Assembly (NCBI GenBank): GCA_902610315.1
Contig: CACLVA010000006.1
Coordinates: 1 to 64,000, forward strand
Length of the DNA stretch: 64,000 nucleotides
Direction: 5' to 3'
Source of the DNA: an uncultured Pelagibacteraceae bacterium
Lineage (GTDB): Bacteria > Pseudomonadota > Alphaproteobacteria > Pelagibacterales > Pelagibacteraceae
The first letter of the stretch is position 1; the number at the start of each line of letters is the position of its first letter. The translations under genes and the position numbers were made by a program. The notes beneath the pieces are model-generated. The model had not been told where the DNA came from, ran no database searches, and saw only the letters and a list, made by a program, of their open reading frames with translations. Below, one piece after another: positions 57,814 to 64,000 of this stretch.

Positions 57814-59541
57814 CTATTTTTTTTCTTTTTTATTGCTAAGTTTATCAGACAAAGATGAAAAAGGTAAGTTTTTTCCAGATAAAGGTGAACTAAATTTAGA
57901 AACTGCTTCTTTATTCTGTAATTCCTCTAATAGCTTGATGCTTAGTGCAATTTTTCTTTTTTCATAATTTAATTCTGAGATTGCCGCATCAATTCTCTCT
58001 CCACCTACAAATCTTGAAGGTCTAGCATCTGTATTTGAAACTGCAATTTGTGACTTTTTTATAAGCAAGTGTAAATCACAACCCTCAGGTTGGACCATTA
58101 GACCTTTATTATCTGAAGAAAGTACTTTTACTGTTACAGTATCATTAACCTTTTTATCTTTAAAATAATCAAATGGGTCTTTTTTAGTTTGTTTCAAGCC
58201 AACCCTAAGTTTTTGTAAGTCTTTTTTTATTTCTAAAACCTTAACTGTCAATTTATCCTTTAACTTATAATTTTTTGCGACCTCTTCCGGAACCCCAGTG
58301 TAACTTAGATCGTTAAAGTGCAAAAATGCATCAATTTCATAATTGTCTAATTTTAGATAAATAGCGTATTCGTTCATACTGCTAATTGTACCAGTTACTT
58401 CTGTACCAACAGGGTTATTTTTTTCAAGTTGATCAAAGGGATTCTCTTTAGTCAATCTATAAGAGATTGCTATTCTTCTTTTTTCTTTGTCAATTTCGGT
58501 AATTACACAATCAATTTTTTCGCCTACCTTGAAAATTTTTTTTGGCGAAACATTTTTTCTTGACCAACTTATTTCACTCGTGTGTAGTAGGCTAGTCAAC
58601 CCTGGTTCTAATTCTGCAAAAACGCCAAAGTCCATTATTTTAATTACCTTAGCTTTATATTTTTTATTTAATTCATAGTTGGAAATTTTCTCAAAGGGAT
58701 CAGGCGAAAGTTGCTTAATACTACAGCCAATTTGTAACTTCTCTTTATCAACTGTAATTACTAGAAGATCATGCTTGTCACCGATATTAAAAACTTCCTC
58801 GGGATGATTAACTCTTGAGTAACTTATTTCTTGCAAATGCACAAGACAATCAAGTTCATTGTTGACGTTAAAAAAACAACCAAATGAACTGTATCCTTTT
58901 ACAACAGCATTTTTAATTATATCACCCTCTTTATACTTTTCTATTATTTTTGCTTTATCCTGTTTTTTACCAGATGATATAATTTGTCTTCTTGATACAC
59001 ATGCATTACCTCTAACTTTGTCCATTTTTATTAATGCAAACTTCTGAGGCTCATTAATTAGATGTGATATGTCTTTAATTGGTATATCCGATATCTGTGA
59101 ACCGGGGCAGAACATGAGTGATCCCGTGTCTATATGTTCAACAATAACTCCACCTTTACATTTGCTTGTTATTTTACCCATAATTGGTTCATTATTTTCA
59201 AAAGCTTTAACAAGTATATCCCATCCTTTTATTTTTTGTGCCTTACTTGCTGAAACTATAACTTCACCGTTCTTATCTTCAATTCTCTCAAGCAATACTT
59301 GAATTTTTTCTCCAACTTTCAGTTTGTTTTCTTGACCTAAAGTTTTTATTTCATTTATATCTACGAGTGGTTCAGACTTAAGGCCTTCAATAAATAAAAA
59401 TATATATTTTTCACTGACCTTTGTTACTGTTCCCTCGACAATTTTGCCTTCAGTAAGATTTTTTGTTTTAGAAATTTGATTATTAAGAAGCTTTTCAAAT
59501 TCCTTTGTTTCCGCAGTATTTGTTTCTTTATATATTTCCAT
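57814..59541 (-). CDS. rpsA: 30S ribosomal protein S1
   Basis: A 575-residue protein with six S1/OB repeats; the first two bind the ribosome and the last four mRNA. Repeats are seen at GKIVEGTVTKVSEKYIF, GKITSKCKGGVIVE, IIKNAVVKGYSSFGCFF, KAKVIKIMDFGVFAEL, EVTGTISSMNEYAIYL and TVTVKVLSSDNKGLMV. S1 helps translation initiate on structured leaders. In many relatives cmk lies just before rpsA; here aroA is followed directly by rpsA with a 115-base gap. Confidence 0.95.
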   Translation of the reverse strand: MEIYKETNTAETKEFEKLLNNQISKTKNLTEGKIVEGTVTKVSEKYIFLFIEGLKSEPLVDINEIKTLGQENKLKVGEKIQVLLERIEDKNGEVIVSASKAQKIKGWDILVKAFENNEPIMGKITSKCKGGVIVEHIDTGSLMFCPGSQISDIPIKDISHLINEPQKFALIKMDKVRGNACVSRRQIISSGKKQDKAKIIEKYKEGDIIKNAVVKGYSSFGCFFNVNNELDCLVHLQEISYSRVNHPEEVFNIGDKHDLLVITVDKEKLQIGCSIKQLSPDPFEKISNYELNKKYKAKVIKIMDFGVFAELEPGLTSLLHTSEISWSRKNVSPKKIFKVGEKIDCVITEIDKEKRRIAISYRLTKENPFDQLEKNNPVGTEVTGTISSMNEYAIYLKLDNYEIDAFLHFNDLSYTGVPEEVAKNYKLKDKLTVKVLEIKKDLQKLRVGLKQTKKDPFDYFKDKKVNDTVTVKVLSSDNKGLMVQPEGCDLHLLIKKSQIAVSNTDARPSRFVGGERIDAAISELNYEKRKIALSIKLLEELQNKEAVSKFSSPLSGKNLPFSSLSDKLSNKKEKK

Positions 59542-59656
59542 TATTATTTAAAAAAAAGCTTTTAGAGAAATTTATTAAATTAATCAAGAAACAAAAAAGT
59601 TATATAAGTAATCGTTTACTCAATTTTTTGGGCTTTTTTTGTTATTTTAGTGATAT
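59542..59656. other. Gap between aroA and rpsA
   Basis: 115 AT-rich bases. It should hold an rpsA promoter and leader on the minus strand; I see a TTGAGT/TTGATT pair of -35-like sequences but cannot fix a promoter. No cmk remnant with a reading frame is visible here. Confidence 0.4.
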
Positions 59657-60979
59657 TTAAAATCTATACCCAATTTTTTTTAATATACTTAAAAAAGAGG
59701 GGAATGAACTTACATGTGAATCCTTATCCTCAATGGTCCATTTTCCACCTAAACAAAGTGCTGCAATTATTGAAGTCATAAAAATTCTATGATCTTTGTA
59801 ATAATTATTAATTAATATCTTTTTATTTACAGTAAATTTAGGATTTCCAAATATTTTAATTGAGGCAGGGCCCGATTTAACTTTGACACCTATTTTTTTT
59901 AAAATTTTTGATGCTAGTTTAAGTCTTGGACTTTCTTTTTTATTTAATTCTTCTAATTTTTTAAAACTAGAAATACCCGACGCTTTTGCTGCTAATAAAA
60001 AAATTATTAAAAATTCATCTATAGCGTTACTATTTAATTCAACTGGACAATTTATAGGTTTAAAATTATTTTGACTTCTAACACAAATATCCGCTAGATT
60101 TTCCCCATATATATTCCTTTTATTAATAAACTTAACATTAGCACCCATTTTATTAATAATTTTAATAAATCCAATTCTGGTAGGGTTTACATTTACATTT
60201 TTAATTTTAAGTTTTGAATTTTTTGAAAGAAGGGTAAGGACTATAAAAAAGGCACTAGAGCTAACATCACCTGGGATTTCATAGTCAAAAGATTTGAATT
60301 GATGTTCGCCAGATATCTCAATTTTATCATATTTTTTTTTTTTAATAACTTTAATCGGTAATTTTAAGTATTTTAAAAAAAGTTCTGTATGATCTCTCGA
60401 TTTTTTGGCATATATTGTTGTCTTACCTGGTGTATTTAAGGCCGCTAAAATTACAGAACTTTTACACTGCGCAGATCCTCTTTTTTCAAAATAATTTATT
60501 GGTTTTAAATATTCTGATCCTATAACTTTTAAAGGAAGATTATTTTTGTTTCTTAATTCAAATTTTGCACCAAATTCTTTTAACGGATCAGCAATTCTTT
60601 TAAAATCTCTTTTAGACAAGCTATCATCCCCAACAAGTTTAATCTTATATGGCGTTTTGATTATTAACCCAAGTAAAAGTCTTGCGAATGTCCCAGAATT
60701 TCCGGCATTTATTAAAATATTTTTTTTATAATTAAAACCGCTCAAGCCACTTCCATAAAGATAACAAATTTTATTTTTAAAAAATATTTTGACACCTAAT
60801 TTTTTTAGCCCACTTATGGTACTTAAAATATCTCCTGATTTGGATAAGTTTTTAATTTTACATAATCCATAAGATTGTGATCCAATTAACAGTGACCTTA
60901 TGGATAAACTTTTATCACTATCAACACTTATAATTTTATTAAAACTTTTTATTTTTTTTTTAATAACTATTTTTGTCAT
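59657..60979 (-). CDS. aroA: 3-phosphoshikimate 1-carboxyvinyltransferase (EPSP synthase)
   Basis: Shikimate-pathway enzyme of 440 residues. VDSDKSLSIRSLLIGSQS holds the S3P-binding KS, NAGNSGTFARLLLG the PEP/glyphosate loop (class I has NAGTAMRP), KRGSAQCKSSVILAAL the QxKS motif, and KKSRDHTELFLKYL the later R. The loop LVGDDSLSKRDFKRI has D where many class members have P, giving an altered catalytic loop. Usually cmk adjoins; it is absent here. Confidence 0.92.
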   Translation of the reverse strand: MTKIVIKKKIKSFNKIISVDSDKSLSIRSLLIGSQSYGLCKIKNLSKSGDILSTISGLKKLGVKIFFKNKICYLYGSGLSGFNYKKNILINAGNSGTFARLLLGLIIKTPYKIKLVGDDSLSKRDFKRIADPLKEFGAKFELRNKNNLPLKVIGSEYLKPINYFEKRGSAQCKSSVILAALNTPGKTTIYAKKSRDHTELFLKYLKLPIKVIKKKKYDKIEISGEHQFKSFDYEIPGDVSSSAFFIVLTLLSKNSKLKIKNVNVNPTRIGFIKIINKMGANVKFINKRNIYGENLADICVRSQNNFKPINCPVELNSNAIDEFLIIFLLAAKASGISSFKKLEELNKKESPRLKLASKILKKIGVKVKSGPASIKIFGNPKFTVNKKILINNYYKDHRIFMTSIIAALCLGGKWTIEDKDSHVSSFPSFLSILKKIGYRF

Positions 60980-60984
60980 TAAGA

Positions 60985-61761
60985 TTAATTAAATTTAAAA
61001 GATTCTCCAAAATACGCAGTTTTTGCGTTTTGATCTTTCACCAAATCAGTTGGAGTGCCTTTTGCAATAACTTTTCCTTCAGATAAAACCATCGCAACAT
61101 CTACACAAGTTAGCAAGTCTCTTGCTTGATGGTCACAAATACATATTGTTATTTGATTTTCAAATTGCAAATTTACAATTATTTGTTGAAGCATTTTAAT
61201 CGTCATAACATCTAATGCTGCAAAACACTCATCCAAAAGTAATAGCTCTGGATCACCTAGCAAAGCCATTGCAATAACCAATTTCTTTTTTTGACCACCT
61301 GACAAAAATTTTGCTTTAATATCTCTAATTTGACTCAAATCAAATTTTGATATTAAATAATTTATTTTTTCAGCTCTTTTTCTTTGATCATTTAATAAAA
61401 TTTCAGCTACAGCTTTTAAATTTTCATATAAAGTTAAATCGAAGAAGTAACCACCATATTGGGGTACATAACCTATTTTAAATTTCGCCATTCTTAAAAA
61501 AATTGGATAATCATTAACTTTCTCATCTTTAATAACTATGTTACCTTTGTCTGGCTTTATTAATCCAGTGACTAAATTAAAAATAGTTGATTTTCCAACA
61601 CCGTTTGGTCCTAGCATTCCAAATATTTCACCTTGATTAATTTCAAAACTTATATCTTGCAAAATTTGTCTTTTTTGAAATGAAAGACTTATATTATTAA
61701 GACTTAAGATAGTTTTTTTTTGTTTAAAACTTTTAATACGAAATTTTTTAATTATTGCCAT
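60985..61761 (-). CDS. lptB: LPS export ABC transporter ATP-binding protein LptB
   Basis: Powers lipopolysaccharide extraction from the inner membrane with LptFG. The 258-residue ATPase has Walker A GMLGPNGVGKST, the LptB Q-loop region VPQYGGYFFDLTLYENL, signature LSGGQKKKL, Walker B LLLLDECFAALDV (Ala-Ala form), and the switch His in ICDHQARD. It overlaps lptC by 14 bases. The stretch CFAALD replaces the usual EPTAGVD/DPFAGVD. Confidence 0.88.
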   Translation of the reverse strand: MAIIKKFRIKSFKQKKTILSLNNISLSFQKRQILQDISFEINQGEIFGMLGPNGVGKSTIFNLVTGLIKPDKGNIVIKDEKVNDYPIFLRMAKFKIGYVPQYGGYFFDLTLYENLKAVAEILLNDQRKRAEKINYLISKFDLSQIRDIKAKFLSGGQKKKLVIAMALLGDPELLLLDECFAALDVMTIKMLQQIIVNLQFENQITICICDHQARDLLTCVDVAMVLSEGKVIAKGTPTDLVKDQNAKTAYFGESFKFN

Positions 61762-62347
61762 TATTTACTATGCTTTTAACTAAAATATTACTTTTATCGT
61801 CATTCATTAGTATTTTTGTATTCTTATTTAAAAAGTTTATTAAGATTTTGTCTGCATTTAATTTTGATAAGTTACTTTTATATTTGACATTATCATAAAG
61901 TGTTGCAATTTGATTGTTAAATGACAAATCCAGAAAATCGGAGTTTATTGAGTGTTCCCCATATGTCATTTTCACGAAGCCGCTAAAAGTTGTGTCATTA
62001 TTTTCTTCATTGTACTTTGCTTTATTAGAGCTAATTAGAATTTTTTCACCATTTGATAAATAAACAAAAGCTCTAACTTTATCCATAAAAATTAAATTTA
62101 ATTTCTCAGGACTTATAACGCCATATTCAGAAAATATCTCATATCGATTACCTTTATTATCCTCAGAAAAATATGACATTTCTGTTATTAAATCATCAGA
62201 TCCTTTCACTATTTTTTTTTCAGAGCTATCGCTTAAATTTTTAAATGATTTTTCTTTAGAACTTTTAAAATAATCAAAATACACAAAACAAATAATTAAT
62301 AATATTAATGTAACAAGTGATATCTGAATATAAGTTTTCTTATCCAT
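61748..62347 (-). CDS. lptC: LptC-family periplasmic LPS transport protein
   Basis: A 199-residue protein with an N-terminal anchor helix (about 7-24) and a beta-jellyroll-like periplasmic domain. GNRYEIFSEYGVI, VRAFVYLSNGEKILISSNKAKYNE and FSGFVKMTYGEHSINSD are the repeating strands of the OstA/LptC fold. LptC forms the bridge with LptB2FG. The usual lptA gene between lptC and lptB is absent. Confidence 0.8.
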   Translation of the reverse strand: MDKKTYIQISLVTLILLIICFVYFDYFKSSKEKSFKNLSDSSEKKIVKGSDDLITEMSYFSEDNKGNRYEIFSEYGVISPEKLNLIFMDKVRAFVYLSNGEKILISSNKAKYNEENNDTTFSGFVKMTYGEHSINSDFLDLSFNNQIATLYDNVKYKSNLSKLNADKILINFLNKNTKILMNDDKSNILVKSIVNNGNN

Positions 62348-63328
62348 TTATTGAATATTATTTTCCAAAATATTATGAATATGAATTACACCAATCGTTC
62401 TATTTTTAATCTTGTTATTATGAACACATAATGATGTTATTCTTCTTGAATTCATTAAAGATAAAGCTTTTGCAGCTAACATTTCTCTATCAACAGATAT
62501 AGGATTTTTAGTCATAACATTTTTAACTTTAAGATTATCTAAATTCCCTTTTTTTTCACTTATTCTTCTAATTTGACCATCTGTTATAATTCCTTTAGTT
62601 TTTTTAGAATTATTTTGAACAATTAAAACTCCAAGTTTCTTTTTGGTGATAATTTTTAAAGCTTCAAGCATTTTAACATTTTCATTTATAAATGGTATTT
62701 TTTTTCCTTTTAACATTAAATCATCTACTGTTTTTAACTTAGCACCAATACTTCCAGAAGGGTGAAATTTTTTAAATTCTTTTTCACCAAAATTCTTTTG
62801 TTTCATGGTTGATATAGCTATTGCATCACCAATAGCTAATTGCATTATTGTTGATGATGTTGGTACAATATTACCTGGTCCCGCTTCCTTTACTTCTGGT
62901 AATAATATTTTTAAATCTGAATTTTTGTATAATAGTGAATTTTTTTTTGAAACAATTCCTATTAAAATTATGTTTTTATTTCTATTTGCGTATTGTATAA
63001 CATTTCTTAATTCAGAAGACTCTCCACTATTACTAATTAATATAAGTACATCATTAGAGCTAATTTGACCTAAATCTCCATGAGAACATGAACTAGCATC
63101 TACAAAAAAAGATGGAGTTCCTACCGATGATAGTGTAGATGAAATTTTTTTTGCAATTATTCCAGATTTCCCAACACCTGATAAGATTATTTTTCCTTTT
63201 TTACAGTTTATTATTGTTTCGATAACTTTTTGAAAATCATTATCTATAGATGTTTTTAACTTTTTTAAAGATTTTATTTCAGTTAGAATTACATCTTGTG
63301 CAATTTTTTTAAATTTATTTTTTTTCAT
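62348..63328 (-). CDS. kdsD: Arabinose-5-phosphate isomerase (KdsD, SIS plus CBS domains)
   Basis: Turns ribulose-5-phosphate into arabinose-5-phosphate for KDO. The 326-residue protein has a SIS domain (about 30-165: KGKIILSGVGKSGIIAKK, SSCSHGDLGQISSND) and two CBS motifs (about 205-320, ending GVIHIHNILEN). Start at ATG 63328 overlaps the rnd stop (TAATG); an earlier ATG at 63340 adds four residues. Precedes lptC. Confidence 0.9.
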   Translation of the reverse strand: MKKNKFKKIAQDVILTEIKSLKKLKTSIDNDFQKVIETIINCKKGKIILSGVGKSGIIAKKISSTLSSVGTPSFFVDASSCSHGDLGQISSNDVLILISNSGESSELRNVIQYANRNKNIILIGIVSKKNSLLYKNSDLKILLPEVKEAGPGNIVPTSSTIMQLAIGDAIAISTMKQKNFGEKEFKKFHPSGSIGAKLKTVDDLMLKGKKIPFINENVKMLEALKIITKKKLGVLIVQNNSKKTKGIITDGQIRRISEKKGNLDNLKVKNVMTKNPISVDREMLAAKALSLMNSRRITSLCVHNNKIKNRTIGVIHIHNILENNIQ

Positions 63329-63933
63329 TAGTGTGACCAAATATCATCAGGAAAACCTTCTAAGTCTAAATTAACTCTAGTGTTTATAAATTTTAAACAA
63401 TCTTTGTATAGACTCATACGGTTCTCTCTAGCCAGCATTTTATTCAATGCATCATTAATTTTGTGTAAATATATAACATCATTGGCGCAGTATTTAATTT
63501 GGGCAGAAGACAATTCTCCTCCAAAATCTGATGTTTGATGCTGCTTACTAATGTCTATTCCAATGAACTCTTTAACCAAATCTTTTAAGCCGTGTCTATC
63601 ACTATATTTTCTTATTAATTTAGACTGTAACTTTGTGTCTTCAATATTATCTATATCAACCTGTAAGTATTTTTTTATAAAAACTAAATCAGCTCTAGCA
63701 TAGTGAAAAATTTTTGGTATTGAACTGTCTGATAAAATTTTTTTTAAATTTGGGGCATTATATTTAGTTCTATCCAACTGAACTATATGTGCATCAGATT
63801 TCCCAGACGAAATTTGCACAAGGCATAGTTTATCTCTTAAAAAATTTAATCCCATAAATTCACAATCAACGGCAATCTTATTGCCAAACTGTAAATCTTT
63901 TGGTAAATCATTTTTGTGAAGTTTGATATCCAT
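63328..63933 (-). CDS. rnd: Ribonuclease D (short form)
   Basis: A 201-residue 3'-5' exonuclease with only the DEDDy catalytic domain: VDCEFMGLNFLRDKLCLVQIS (Exo I), FHYARADLVFIKKYL (Exo II), YCANDVIYLHKI (Exo III, Tyr form). It lacks HRDC domains of E. coli RNase D, as usual for the small alphaproteobacterial form. It trims tRNA precursors. Coupled to kdsD by a TAATG overlap. Confidence 0.9.
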   Translation of the reverse strand: MDIKLHKNDLPKDLQFGNKIAVDCEFMGLNFLRDKLCLVQISSGKSDAHIVQLDRTKYNAPNLKKILSDSSIPKIFHYARADLVFIKKYLQVDIDNIEDTKLQSKLIRKYSDRHGLKDLVKEFIGIDISKQHQTSDFGGELSSAQIKYCANDVIYLHKINDALNKMLARENRMSLYKDCLKFINTRVNLDLEGFPDDIWSH

Positions 63934-63956
63934 AGAATTTTTTATAACTTTATATT

Positions 63957-64000
63957 ATGAAACCAAAAAATTGTCTAATTTTTGGCGCTTCTGGCCAAAT
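63957..64000 (+). CDS. Rossmann-fold NAD(P)-dependent epimerase/dehydratase-type protein, partial
   Basis: Only the first 14 codons lie in the window: MKPKNCLIFGASGQ. GASGQ is the start of the nucleotide-binding GxxGxxG loop of extended short-chain dehydrogenases, perhaps a GDP-mannose dehydratase or NAD-dependent epimerase. Divergent from rnd by 23 bases. Confidence 0.55.
   Translation, partial: MKPKNCLIFGASGQ

Noticed and set aside
1..64000. CRISPR array, rRNA operon, insertion sequence or integrase
   Set aside because: No evenly spaced repeats, no rRNA-like sequence and no transposase or integrase frame were found on either strand.

Overview
The window is a gene-dense, AT-rich chromosome segment. 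It looks like a streamlined marine alphaproteobacterium of the SAR11 clade (Pelagibacterales). The evidence is the alphaproteobacterial gene orders (rpmH-rnpA-yidD-yidC-argB, murA-DUF2948-hisD-infA, trpF-trpB-trpA-accD-folC, rnd-kdsD-lptC-lptB), RegA/ActR and ChvI/ChvG regulators, the F1-ATPase inhibitor zeta, a tRNA-His without an encoded G-1, very short or overlapping intergenic spaces, and lysine/asparagine/isoleucine-rich proteins. No rRNA, CRISPR array, insertion sequence or complete prophage is visible. I assign this from memory of gene families; no search was run.

Layout. 0-5.4 kb: polyamine genes (ornithine decarboxylase, deoxyhypusine-synthase-like enzyme, N-carbamoylputrescine amidase), a RegA response regulator, BioY and an ABC ATPase. 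5.4-16.4 kb: polA, chvI-chvG, ahcY, tsaE-amgK-murU, gpmA, then small envelope and ATPase-inhibitor genes. 16.4-27 kb: an RND efflux pair, sseA, msrA, a DMT transporter, alkA, purine salvage and transport, hsp20 and a histone-deacetylase-like amidohydrolase. 27-33 kb: dapE, dapD, argB, yidC, yidD, rnpA, rpmH. 33-41.7 kb: tRNA-Thr, dcd, murA, hisD, infA, tRNA-Phe, cspA, then a histidine block: a leader peptide with four His codons, tRNA-His, hisS, hisZ and hisG.

41.7-51.7 kb is an accessory island between hisG and trxA. Its left arm (minus strand) is a three-gene operon: a sigma-70-region-2-like protein, a GHKL/MORC-type ATPase and a large DruA-like (DUF4338) protein. DruA is known from Druantia anti-phage systems, but no DruE helicase is present here. 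Upstream is a PD-(D/E)XK-like nuclease gene. A promoter/operator-like motif (TCCGGGGTATATATA) occurs three times, once ahead of each island transcript. The divergent right arm starts with a strongly base-paired RNA of about 130 nt, followed by small proteins, a tRNA-Leu-like gene with a shortened anticodon loop, RmuC, an MGME1/RecB-like exonuclease and an exonuclease-I-like protein. I regard this as the most likely undescribed system in the window, probably anti-phage or DNA-end-processing.

Right after the island, trxA is interrupted just before its active site by a 28-nt insert. The insert begins with an in-frame UAG and folds into a hairpin; removing it restores a normal 105-residue thioredoxin. 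This is either a recent lesion or a candidate translational bypass. The rest (52-64 kb) is housekeeping: folC, accD, trpABF, pyrF, ihfB, rpsA, aroA, lptB, lptC, kdsD, rnd, and the first bases of a Rossmann-fold gene at the window edge. No gene-free stretch exceeds 300 bases; the longest are about 190-230 bases and carry the leader or RNA elements described here.
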